A stretch of DNA of 64,000 nt from Nocardioides scoriae (GTDB lineage: Bacteria; Actinomycetota; Actinomycetes; Propionibacteriales; Nocardioidaceae). The DNA lies in contig NZ_LT629757.1 in the NCBI RefSeq assembly GCF_900104965.1, positions 1,860,001 to 1,924,000 of the forward strand, read 5' to 3'. Under the pieces are notes generated by a model. That model was not told the origin of the DNA and did not search any database. It saw only the letters and a program-made list of their open reading frames with translations. Each line of letters begins with the position of its first letter. Position 1 is the stretch's first letter. Positions 8,186-16,120 of the stretch are shown piece after piece. A program made the position numbers and the translations under genes.

Positions 8186-9652
8186 TCAGGCGGGACGGGG
8201 TGCGGGGAGGTCGTGGGGGTCGAGCAGGCCGCGGTGGTCGAGCTCCTCGCGGAGCCGGTGGAAGCCGTCGAGCAGCTGCTCGCGCTCCTCCTCGAGCGGG
8301 TCGACGACGTCGTCGGGGTCGGTGGTCGCGGTCCGGGCGACGACGTCGACCAGGGGCTCGCCGGTGGCGCTCGCCAGCGCGACCAGGGCCGCACCGTGGG
8401 CGCTGGAGGCGCGTCCGGCGAGCACGCAGGGCACCTCGAGCACGGTGGCACGCAGCCGCGACCACAGCCGGTTGCGCGAGCCGCCGCCGCCCAGGTGGTG
8501 CAGGGTCGGCGCGACGCCGTGCTCGCGCAGCACGTCGAGCGCCAGCCGCTCGACGTGCGCCACGCCCTCGAGGAAGGCGCGGTACGCCGCCACCCCCTCG
8601 ACCGGGCCGCCGAGCACGAAGCCGCGGGCGTCGGGGCGGGCGAAGGGGAACCGCTCCCCCGTGCCGCGCAGCGGGTAGACGACTGCCGACGACGGGCCGG
8701 CCAGCGTCGCGGCCCGCTCCAGCTCGGCCAGCGCGCGCGGCGAGGTGCCGCCGAGCTCGTCGCGGACGGGGCCGGCGCCGACGTTGGAGGCGCCGCCGGC
8801 CCACCAGGAGCCGTCGGGGGCGTAGTGGCTGTAGAGCGCGCCGCCCACGCCGGTGACCCGGTGGTCGGCGACGGCCTTCAGCACGAGCGTGGTGCCGAGC
8901 ACGCCCACGCTGTCGCCGGGCGCGACCGCGCCGGCGGCGACCTGGGCCGTGCAGCCGTCGGTCATGCCGGCGACGACCGCGACCTGCTCCCCCAGCCCGG
9001 TGGCGGCGGCGGTCGAGGCGCTCAGGTGGCCCAGCACGGTGCCGGGGTGGACGAGGTCGGGCAGCGCGGTCGCCGGGACCCGGAGCGCCTCGAGGGCGCG
9101 GGCGTCCCACGTCCGGGCGACGGGGTCGATGCCGGCCTTGAGGGCGTGGGAGGTGTCGGTGGCCACGACCCGTCCGAGCAGCCCGGCGTGGACCACGTCG
9201 GGGGTGTGCAGCACCAGCTCGGCGCCGAGCGCCACCAGCAGGCCGGTGCGCGCCATCGGCGAGGTCGGCGTGGCCTCGAGGCCGGCGGCGCGCAGCGCGT
9301 CCGCCTCCTCGACCGCCTGGCCGTCGCTGTAGAGCAGCGCCGGCCCGAGCGGCCGCCCGGCGCGGTCGCAGGGCACGAGCGTGCCGGAGGTGCCGGTGAC
9401 GCTGAGCGCCGTGACGTCGGCGGCGCGCCCGGCCAGGTCGGCCGCGACGGCCGCGAGCAGGCGCAGCACGACCGACAGGTAGGACGGCTGCTGCTCGCGC
9501 ACCTCGGCGCCCGACGGCGTGGTGCCGGTGACCACCGGCGGCAGGGCGGCGTGGCGCTCGGCCAGGACCGCACCCTCCTCGTCGAGGGCCACCACCCGGA
9601 CGTCCGCGGTCGCGAGGTCGACGCCGAGGACGACGCCGGTGCCGCTGCTCAT
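8186..9652 (-). CDS. FGGY-family carbohydrate kinase (xylulokinase-like; second kinase of the operon)
   Basis: This is a 488-residue two-domain sugar kinase of the FGGY family. The N-terminal ATPase strand VLGVDLATADVR is the phosphate-1 motif and GMTDGCTAQVAAG is typical of the central hinge. LHHLGGGGSRNRLWSRLRA is the adenosine-binding region. It is distinct from the RhaB-like kinase at 16121-17665 and looks nearer to xylulokinases. Its start overlaps the HAD gene stop by 4 bp, and it is followed by rhaI after 10 bp. Together with the class II aldolase and the HAD gene, it suggests a second ketose pathway within the operon. Its substrate is unassigned. Confidence 0.88.
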   Translation of the reverse strand: MSSGTGVVLGVDLATADVRVVALDEEGAVLAERHAALPPVVTGTTPSGAEVREQQPSYLSVVLRLLAAVAADLAGRAADVTALSVTGTSGTLVPCDRAGRPLGPALLYSDGQAVEEADALRAAGLEATPTSPMARTGLLVALGAELVLHTPDVVHAGLLGRVVATDTSHALKAGIDPVARTWDARALEALRVPATALPDLVHPGTVLGHLSASTAAATGLGEQVAVVAGMTDGCTAQVAAGAVAPGDSVGVLGTTLVLKAVADHRVTGVGGALYSHYAPDGSWWAGGASNVGAGPVRDELGGTSPRALAELERAATLAGPSSAVVYPLRGTGERFPFARPDARGFVLGGPVEGVAAYRAFLEGVAHVERLALDVLREHGVAPTLHHLGGGGSRNRLWSRLRATVLEVPCVLAGRASSAHGAALVALASATGEPLVDVVARTATTDPDDVVDPLEEEREQLLDGFHRLREELDHRGLLDPHDLPAPRPA

Positions 9653-10353
9653 GGTCGGGCCGCGGGACTCAGCAGGGCGTCCTCGAGGCCGGCCAGGCCG
9701 GGCACGACCAGGTCGGGCTCGGCCAGCTGCTCGGGGGTCGGGTGGTCGGGCGCCTCGCCGCGCAGCACCCAGACGGTGGCCAGGCCCAGCGCCCGGGCGG
9801 GCCGGACGTCGGTGTCGAGCCGGTTGCCGACGTGCACGGTCTGCTCCGGGGCGACCCCGGCCTGCTCCAGGGCCCAGCCGAAGAACTCCGGGCTCGGCTT
9901 CTCGTGGCCGACCACCGCGGAGATCCCCCACACGTCGACGAGGTCGCCGAGGCCGTCGCGGTGCAGCGCGTCCCACACCGCGCGCTCCTGGTTGGCCACG
10001 ATCGCCACGGTCAGGCGGCCGTGCACGGCCCGCAGGAAGGGCAGCACGTCGGCGTGCATCGTGCCCTCGGGGTGGACCCAGTGGGCGCGGGTCCGGTCGT
10101 GCAGCTCCTGGCGCAGCCCCCGGTCGCCGAGCAGCTCCTCGGCGAGCGCACCGCGCAGCGACCCGCCCTGGGCGGCGCGGACACGGTCGTAGACGGCGCG
10201 GAAGTCGGCCCGCTCGACGGGGCCGCGACCCTGCTCCGCGCGGACCTCGTCGAGGGCCGTCAGCACGGCCGCCACGAAGTTCTCGTCGTCGTAGATCGGG
10301 CCCCCGACGTCGAGGAACACCGCCCGCAGGTCGGGCCGCAGCAGCGTGGTCAC
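9649..10353 (-). CDS. HAD-superfamily hydrolase
   Basis: This is a 234-residue HAD phosphatase-like protein with an alpha-helical cap after motif I. Motif I reads FLDVGGPIYDDE: the nucleophile Asp is present, but the usual second Asp (DxD) is Gly, a variant found in the DVGGT-type branch. Motif II is VAIVANQ, motif III the Lys of GHEKPSPEFF, and motif IV VGNRLDTDV. The GTG start at 10353 lies 1 bp beyond the aldolase stop, and the stop overlaps the kinase start by 4 bp. In context it may dephosphorylate a side product or a sugar phosphate of the operon. The substrate is not evident. Confidence 0.85.
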   Translation of the reverse strand: MTTLLRPDLRAVFLDVGGPIYDDENFVAAVLTALDEVRAEQGRGPVERADFRAVYDRVRAAQGGSLRGALAEELLGDRGLRQELHDRTRAHWVHPEGTMHADVLPFLRAVHGRLTVAIVANQERAVWDALHRDGLGDLVDVWGISAVVGHEKPSPEFFGWALEQAGVAPEQTVHVGNRLDTDVRPARALGLATVWVLRGEAPDHPTPEQLAEPDLVVPGLAGLEDALLSPAARP

Positions 10354-10354
10354 C

Positions 10355-11140
10355 TCAGAGCCGTCCGGCCGCGAGGTTGCCGCGGCGCTCGGCGACGTCG
10401 TCGCGGGCGAAGAACTTCGCCACCGCCTCGTCGCTGAGGGCCCGCAGGCCGCCCACGCTGTAGGCGATCCGGCGCACGGCGGCGGCCTTGACCGCCATCT
10501 CGGAGATGCCCTCGATGCCCTCGGGGGTCGGCGCGATCGCCACGATCCCGTGGTTGGCGAGCAGCACCAGCTGCGGGAGCGCGCCCTCGCGGTCGACGTG
10601 CTCGAGCAGGCAGCGGTGGTAGACCCGGCCGAGGTCGATCCCGGGCTGGGCGTACGGCACGAACAGCGGCCGACCGATCACCACCGCCTCGTCGGAGTAC
10701 GCCGCCCGCGCGAACGCCTCCTCCGCGACCGGGCTGGAGAGCAGGCCGACGACCTCGGTGGGGTGGGTGTGCCCGACGTACGCCGCGGGGGCGACCGCCT
10801 GGACGGCCACGTGCACCAGCGTCTCGATGGACCCGCGCCGCGGGGCTCCCCCCTCGCCCTCGACGCCGGTCGCGACCAGCGCCCGGGTCAGGTCGGCCTG
10901 GGTGGCGGACGGGTCGGTGATCAGCTCGACGAGGGGGTCGACGTCGACGGTGACGAAGTCGTCGGCGGTGACGTCGCGCATCCGGGCGCCGGAGGCCTTG
11001 ACCACCACGCGACCGTCGTCGAGGCGCTGCGAGGTGTTGCCCTCGGCCAGGATGACCAGGTCGCGGTCGGGCCGGCCGAGCTCGCGGGTGAGCGTCAGCA
11101 GCTCCTCGCTGACCAGCTCGGGCAGGTGGAGCGTGGTCAT
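10355..11140 (-). CDS. Class II aldolase/adducin-family protein (fuculose-phosphate aldolase-like)
   Basis: This 261-residue protein is of the zinc-dependent aldolase family that includes L-fuculose-1-phosphate aldolase and ribulose-5-phosphate 4-epimerase. The visible motifs are LAEGNTSQR near residue 32, the metal-binding His pair in YVGHTHPTEV, and the third His of LLANHGIVAI. It is a stand-alone second aldolase in addition to the one fused in RhaEW. Its ATG overlaps the permease stop by 4 bp, placing it immediately after the transporter genes. It probably cleaves the product of the neighbouring FGGY kinase, but the phosphorylated ketose is not identifiable. Confidence 0.88.
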   Translation of the reverse strand: MTTLHLPELVSEELLTLTRELGRPDRDLVILAEGNTSQRLDDGRVVVKASGARMRDVTADDFVTVDVDPLVELITDPSATQADLTRALVATGVEGEGGAPRRGSIETLVHVAVQAVAPAAYVGHTHPTEVVGLLSSPVAEEAFARAAYSDEAVVIGRPLFVPYAQPGIDLGRVYHRCLLEHVDREGALPQLVLLANHGIVAIAPTPEGIEGISEMAVKAAAVRRIAYSVGGLRALSDEAVAKFFARDDVAERRGNLAAGRL

Positions 11141-12255
11141 CGGGTGCCTCCGTAGCGTCGGACCGTCCAGGAGTTGAGCAGGGCGGCGAAGACGAGCACC
11201 GCACCCAGGGCGAGGAGCTGGAACTGGGTGCCCTGGTTGCCCTCGAAGTAGAGCAGGATCCCGGCGTTGAGCCAGGTCACCAGAAGCGCCGCGAGCACGA
11301 CGCCCGAGACCCGGCCGATGCCGCCGGTGATGGCGACGCCGCCCAGGACAGCGATGGTGATGGCCGGCAGGGCCAGGCCGTTGCCGCTGGTGCCGGCGTC
11401 GGGCCGGGCCGAGGCGAACTGCGCGGTCAGGTAGACCGCGACCAGGCCCGAGAGCGCGCCGGCCGCGACGTACGCCAGCAGCCGGGTGCGGGCCACGTGG
11501 ACGCCGCTGAAGGTGCCGGCGACGTCGTTGGTGCCGATCGCGAAGAGCCGGCGGCCGTAGGTGAGCCGGTTGACCACGAGCCAGACCACGACCACGGTCG
11601 GCAGCAGGAAGGTGAAGACCCCGAGCGGCACGGGCGGCACGACGCCGGACAGGCCGGGGATCTCGACGCTGCGGGTCAGGGAGTACATCGCGGCGATGTC
11701 ACCGCCGCTGATCGGCTTCTGGTCGTTGATGACCACGGCCAGCGAGGCGTAGGCGTAGTACGTCGCCAGCGTCGCGATCAGCGCCGGGAAGCCGAGGTAG
11801 GCCACCAGCACGCCGTTGACCGCGCCGAGGAGCGCGCCCACCACCAGGGCCAGGACGACCGAGGCGAGCAGCGACCAGCCCCACTGGCCGTAGGCGAACC
11901 CGAAGACCATCGCGGTGAGCGAGACGATCGAGCCGACCGAGAGGTCGATGCCGCCGCGGCCGCTGACGATGACCACCAGCTCGGCCAGGGCCAGCATCGC
12001 CAGCGGCACCAGGTCGATCAGCGCCGAGGCCATGTAGCTGCGGTCGTAGTTGGCGGTGAGGTAGCCCGCCCACGACAGGTAGAGGAAGGTGCCGACGGTG
12101 ATGACGAGCAGCACCGCGAGCAGCATCTCGCGCTGGGTCAGGACGGCCCTGAGGACCTTGCTGCCGATGCCGGGCGAGCGCTCGGCGGGAGGCGTGGCCG
12201 GGGCGTCGCCCCCGGGCTCCGAGGTGGTGGTGGGCACGGGCGAGGTGCTGGTCAT
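11137..12255 (-). CDS. rhaQ: Sugar ABC transporter permease (RbsC/RhaQ-like)
   Basis: This is an inner-membrane subunit of a CUT2-type monosaccharide ABC importer, with 372 residues. A Pro/Thr-rich cytoplasmic N-terminus of about 35 residues precedes eight to ten hydrophobic segments. The family signature near the first third is present as SGRGGIDLSVGSIVSLTAM, and LGGVAITGGIGRVSG is the conserved C-terminal loop that contacts the ATPase. It overlaps the second permease gene and the aldolase gene by 4 bp each. A paired heterodimer with the next permease is typical of RhaPQ in the rhamnose system. The rhamnose assignment comes from the operon. Confidence 0.9.
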   Translation of the reverse strand: MTSTSPVPTTTSEPGGDAPATPPAERSPGIGSKVLRAVLTQREMLLAVLLVITVGTFLYLSWAGYLTANYDRSYMASALIDLVPLAMLALAELVVIVSGRGGIDLSVGSIVSLTAMVFGFAYGQWGWSLLASVVLALVVGALLGAVNGVLVAYLGFPALIATLATYYAYASLAVVINDQKPISGGDIAAMYSLTRSVEIPGLSGVVPPVPLGVFTFLLPTVVVVWLVVNRLTYGRRLFAIGTNDVAGTFSGVHVARTRLLAYVAAGALSGLVAVYLTAQFASARPDAGTSGNGLALPAITIAVLGGVAITGGIGRVSGVVLAALLVTWLNAGILLYFEGNQGTQFQLLALGAVLVFAALLNSWTVRRYGGTR

Positions 12256-13277
12256 GCGGCCCTCCTGGCACGTTCACGGACGAGATCGGCCCCGACGGCG
12301 ACGATGACGAAGACGCCGACGAACAGGCTCGAGAGCTGGCTCGGCCAGCCCAGCTGGGTGACCCCGGAGGTCACGGTCTGCACGAGCAGCGCGCCCAGCA
12401 CGGTGCCGAGCACCGACCCCCGGCCGCCGACGATCGAGGTGCCGCCGATGACGACGGCGGCGATGACCGACAGCTCGAGGCCGAACCCGATCGACTGGTC
12501 GAGAGTGCTGGTGCCCTTGGCGATGGTGAACACGGCGGCCAGGCCGACGGTGAGGCCGGTGAGGACGTAGGCGAGCGCCGTGCGGCGGCGTACCTTCACG
12601 CCGGCGAGGTCGGCCGCGACCGGGTCGCCGCCGATGGCGTAGTAGTGGCGGCCGCCGGGGGTCTGGCGCAGGTACCACCAGGCGATGCCGGCGATGACCA
12701 GCATCAGCACGAACGAGTGCGGCACGCCGAGGGTGCGACCGGCGTCGCCGCGGCCGAAGACGTCGAAGGTGCCGGGGATGCCGTTGACGGTGGAGGAGTC
12801 GAAGACCTGGCGCCCGATCCACTGGAAGATGTTGAGCGTCCCGAAGGTGATGATGATCGGGTGCACCCGCCCCCAGGCGATCAGCACCCCGTTGACCAGG
12901 CCGAGCAGGCCGCCGACCAGCATCGAGACCACGATCGCGGGCAGCAGCGGCAGGTCGGCGTTGACCAGCAGCTTGGCCGTGACCACGCCGCAGACCATCA
13001 GCCCGCTGCCGACCGAGACGTCGATGCCGGCCGCGATGATGACGAAGGTCATGCCGACGCCGATGAGCGCGATCGGGGCGACGCCGATGAGCAGCGGCCG
13101 GATCGAGCCGCCGGTGAGGAACGCCGGCGTGAAGATCCCCAGCGCCACCCACAGGGCGGCGATGACGACCAGCAGCACGACCTCCTGGCCGGAGACGGCC
13201 GGCGCGATGATGCGCTGCCGGCCGCGGCGGCCCCCGGTCGCGGGGCTCGTGGGTGCGGGCTGGGTCCCGGTGCTCAT
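12252..13277 (-). CDS. rhaP: Sugar ABC transporter permease (RbsC/RhaP-like)
   Basis: This is the second CUT2 permease, 341 residues and strongly hydrophobic. The signature IIAAGIDVSVGSGLMVCGVV and the loop IGGTSIVGGRGSVLGTV identify the family. It follows the ATPase gene with a 4-bp overlap and is itself overlapped by the other permease, so the four transporter parts are translated as a unit. The two permeases are clearly different sequences rather than a recent duplication, consistent with a heterodimeric channel. Confidence 0.9.
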   Translation of the reverse strand: MSTGTQPAPTSPATGGRRGRQRIIAPAVSGQEVVLLVVIAALWVALGIFTPAFLTGGSIRPLLIGVAPIALIGVGMTFVIIAAGIDVSVGSGLMVCGVVTAKLLVNADLPLLPAIVVSMLVGGLLGLVNGVLIAWGRVHPIIITFGTLNIFQWIGRQVFDSSTVNGIPGTFDVFGRGDAGRTLGVPHSFVLMLVIAGIAWWYLRQTPGGRHYYAIGGDPVAADLAGVKVRRRTALAYVLTGLTVGLAAVFTIAKGTSTLDQSIGFGLELSVIAAVVIGGTSIVGGRGSVLGTVLGALLVQTVTSGVTQLGWPSQLSSLFVGVFVIVAVGADLVRERARRAA

Positions 13278-14842
13278 GCGCCGACCTCCTGGCGGGTGTC
13301 CTCGGGGTCCTCGGCGCCGGCGGCGGCGGCGAGGACGTCGACCTGGCGCGCGCCCCGGCCGAACTCGCGGGTGGTGGTGCCGCCGCGCACGACGAGCAGG
13401 CGGTCGGCGATGCGCAGCGCCTCGGGCAGGTCGGAGGTGACCACCAGCACGGCGGTGCCCTCGTCGGCGAGCTCGGTGACGATGCGGTGGATCTCCTCCT
13501 TGGCGCCGACGTCGACGCCCTGGGTGGGCTCGGCCAGGACCAGCACCTCGGGGCGCTGCACGAGCTGGCGGGCCAGCACGACCTTCTGGGCGTTGCCACC
13601 CGACATCGCACCGATGCTCTGGCGCTGGCTGGGCGTCTTGATCGCCAGCCGCTGGATCATGTCGTCGGCGACCTGGCGCTCGCGGCGGCGCTGCACCCAG
13701 CCCGAGCGCGAGAGCAGCGGCAGGTGGCCCACCGAGATGTTGAAGCTGATCGCCTGGTGGGAGAACATCCCCTCCGCCTTGCGGTTGGCGGGCAGCAGCG
13801 CGATGCCCAGCTTCTGGGCGTGGCGCGGGCTGGCCGGTCGCACGGCCCGGCCGTCGACGCGCATCTCGCCGGAGGTGGGGTGGGTGATGCCGTAGACGGC
13901 CTGGGCGATCTCGGCGACGCCGGAGCCGACGAGGCCGTAGAGCCCGACGATCTCGCCGGGCCGCACGACGAGGTCGACGTCGTGGAACTCGCCGTCGCGG
14001 CCCAGGCCGACCAGCTCGAGGCGCGGCTCCCCCGCGGGCACGGTGCGCGGGGGCGCGCTGTCCTCGAGGACGCCGCCGACCATCAGCTCGGCGATGCGGC
14101 GCACGTCGAGCTCCCCGATGGGCCAGGTGCCGATGGTCTCGCCGTCGCGCATCACGGTGACCTCGTCGGCGATCCGGAACAGCTCGTCGAGGCGGTGGCT
14201 GATGTAGATGACCGCGACGCCGGACTCGGTCAGCCGGCGCACGACGCCGTAGAGCACCTCGATCTCGGCGTCGGTCAGGATGGCCGAGGGCTCGTCGAGG
14301 ATGAGCACCCGCGCCTCGCGGGAGAGCGCCTTGGCGATCGAGACCTGCTGCTGCTGGGCGATGCTGAGCTGCCCGACGGGGCGGGTGCTCATGGACGCGG
14401 GCAGGCCGAGGAGCTCGAGCAGCTCGACGACCTCGGCGTTCTGCGCCGCCCAGTCGATGCGGGGGCCCTTGCGGCGCTCGCGGCCGAGGTAGATGTTCTC
14501 CGCGACCGACAGCTCGGCGAACAGCTGCGGCTCCTGGTAGACGGTGGCGACCCCGAGCGCAAGGGCGTCGCCGGTGCTCGCGATGGAGACGGTCTCGCCG
14601 TCGATGGCCAGGGTCCCGGCGTCGGGGGTGACGGCCCCGGCCAGGATCTTGATGAGGGTCGACTTGCCGGCGCCGTTCTCGCCGACGAGGGCGTGGACGG
14701 TGCCGGGGCGGACCTCGAAGTCGGCGTTGCGGATGGCCCGGACGGCGCCGTACCGCTTGGCCATGCCGTGCATCGCCAGTCGCAGGGGCGCGTCCGTGGC
14801 ACCGGGTCCGGTGGCGGTGTCCGTGCGGGGGGTGCTGCTCAC
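13274..14842 (-). CDS. rhaT: Sugar ABC transporter ATP-binding protein (RhaT-like, two ABC domains)
   Basis: This is a 522-residue double ABC ATPase that powers monosaccharide uptake. Domain 1 carries Walker A GENGAGKST, a variant signature LSIAQQQQVSIAKAL and Walker B LILDEPSAIL. Domain 2 has the degenerate P-loop GLVGSGVAE usual in CUT2 proteins, with MSGGNAQKVVLARQL and LAEPTQGVD. The start is taken as the GTG at 14842, behind AGGAG. An open frame extends further upstream to 14938 but crosses a strong hairpin and has no ABC homology. The stop overlaps the first permease by 4 bp. Confidence 0.93.
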   Translation of the reverse strand: MSSTPRTDTATGPGATDAPLRLAMHGMAKRYGAVRAIRNADFEVRPGTVHALVGENGAGKSTLIKILAGAVTPDAGTLAIDGETVSIASTGDALALGVATVYQEPQLFAELSVAENIYLGRERRKGPRIDWAAQNAEVVELLELLGLPASMSTRPVGQLSIAQQQQVSIAKALSREARVLILDEPSAILTDAEIEVLYGVVRRLTESGVAVIYISHRLDELFRIADEVTVMRDGETIGTWPIGELDVRRIAELMVGGVLEDSAPPRTVPAGEPRLELVGLGRDGEFHDVDLVVRPGEIVGLYGLVGSGVAEIAQAVYGITHPTSGEMRVDGRAVRPASPRHAQKLGIALLPANRKAEGMFSHQAISFNISVGHLPLLSRSGWVQRRRERQVADDMIQRLAIKTPSQRQSIGAMSGGNAQKVVLARQLVQRPEVLVLAEPTQGVDVGAKEEIHRIVTELADEGTAVLVVTSDLPEALRIADRLLVVRGGTTTREFGRGARQVDVLAAAAGAEDPEDTRQEVGA

Positions 14843-14902
14843 GCGGGGCTCCTCGGGCGGCTGGACGGGACGGGTGGGGCGGTGGTGCACCTGGGGGTGG
14901 AG

Positions 14903-14941
14903 GCGGTGGCGGCCGACGGGTCGGGCGTCGGCCACCACCGC
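14903..14941 (-). terminator. Strong intercistronic stem-loop between binding-protein and ATPase genes
   Basis: GCGGTGGCGGCCGACG (14903-14918) pairs with CGTCGGCCACCACCGC (14926-14941) around a 7-base loop. That gives 15 base pairs with one internal mismatch. It lies in the 148-bp space after the sugar-binding protein stop and before the ATPase GTG. No T-run follows it, so it is more likely a partial terminator or mRNA-stabilising structure. Such hairpins typically keep the binding protein in excess over the membrane components. Confidence 0.7.
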
Positions 14942-14990
14942 GTCCGGGTGGTGCGAGCCGCGGGGGTGACCGGGCTCGGTGGGGGATGCG

Positions 14991-16037
14991 TCAGTAGTCG
15001 AACTCGTCGACGTTGTCGCTCGTGATCTTCAGCGGCGGGCCGAGCAGCAGGGTCTTGGTGCTGTCGTCCCAGGTGACGTCGGGCAGCTTCTTCTTCAGCG
15101 CGTCGTCGGGCTCGAAGCCGTCGCCAGCCGCGGCCCGCTGGCCGGCCCAGGCGGTGAGGTAGCCGAGGTCCTCGACGTTCCACAGGATCGAGGCCGAGGA
15201 CGACTTGTCGGCCAGGTAGGGCTTCATCGACTGGGGCGTGCCGAGGCCGACGGTGAAGACCTTGCCGATCTTGTCGGCGTCCTTGACCGCCTGCGCGACG
15301 CCGGGCGCCGAGGAGGTGCACTCCCCCACGAGACCGGTCAGGTCGGGGTTGGCGTTCATCAGGTCGGTCGCCATCTGGGTGGCCTTGGCCTGGTCCTCGC
15401 CGGCGTAGACGATGTCGACGATCTCGGCGTCGGGGTACTTCTCGGCCGTGTAGGACTTCTGGACGTCGATCCAGGAGTTGAGGTTCTCGGCCGTCTCGCC
15501 GCAGGAGACGATGGCGTACTTGCCCTTGCCGCCCATGGCCTCGAGGAGCGAGTCGGTGAGTGCCTCGCCGATGCCCTCGGTGGAGGCCTGGCTGACGAAG
15601 GCCTCGCGGACCGAGTCGGGGGCGTCCGTGTCGGAGGTGAGCACCGCGATGCCGGCGTCCTTGGCCTGCTGCAGGATCGGCGCCATCGAGTTGGGGTCGT
15701 TGGGGGCGACCACGATGGAGTCGACCTTCTTCTGGATGTAGGACCGCACGATCTGCGCCTGGGCGGCGGCGTCGGCCTGGGTGGGGCCCTGGTACTCCCA
15801 GGTGACGTTGCCGAGCTCGTCCTGGGCGGCCTTGCCGCCCGCGTTCATCGCCTCGAAGTAGGGGATGCCCTGGAGCTTGGGGACGAAGGCGACCGTCGCC
15901 GACTCGGAGCCCGAGCCGGAGTCCGAACCGGAGCCGGAGCCCGATCCTCCCGAGCCCTTCTGGCTGCAGCCGGTCGCGGCCATGAGGGCCGAGACCGCGA
16001 GGACCGCGAGGGCGGTGGTCTTCCTGGGTGTGCGCAT
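14991..16037 (-). CDS. rhaS: Rhamnose ABC transporter substrate-binding lipoprotein
   Basis: This is a 348-residue periplasmic-type sugar-binding protein anchored as a lipoprotein. The signal sequence ends in a lipobox, ALMAATGC, with Cys24, followed by a Gly/Ser-rich linker of about 20 residues. The mature part begins VAFVPKLQGIPYFEAMNAG, typical of the type I periplasmic-binding fold, with VAPNDPNSM and VSCGETAENLNSW further on. An ATG at 16037 with GGAGAG upstream sets the start. It is the first transporter gene, 83 bp after rhaB. Rhamnose specificity is inferred from operon context and similarity to RhaS-type proteins. Confidence 0.92.
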   Translation of the reverse strand: MRTPRKTTALAVLAVSALMAATGCSQKGSGGSGSGSGSDSGSGSESATVAFVPKLQGIPYFEAMNAGGKAAQDELGNVTWEYQGPTQADAAAQAQIVRSYIQKKVDSIVVAPNDPNSMAPILQQAKDAGIAVLTSDTDAPDSVREAFVSQASTEGIGEALTDSLLEAMGGKGKYAIVSCGETAENLNSWIDVQKSYTAEKYPDAEIVDIVYAGEDQAKATQMATDLMNANPDLTGLVGECTSSAPGVAQAVKDADKIGKVFTVGLGTPQSMKPYLADKSSSASILWNVEDLGYLTAWAGQRAAAGDGFEPDDALKKKLPDVTWDDSTKTLLLGPPLKITSDNVDEFDY

Positions 16038-16120
16038 GTTCTCTCCTGGTGGCCGGCCCCGGTGGGGACGTGGATGGTGCGGGGTGCTGCGGGGCGGTGC
16101 GGGTGGTGCGGTGGTGCGGG

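Noticed and set aside
16038-16120. GGTGCGGG-like short repeats between rhaB and the binding-protein gene
   Set aside because: Low-complexity GC-rich text without clear periodicity or symmetry.
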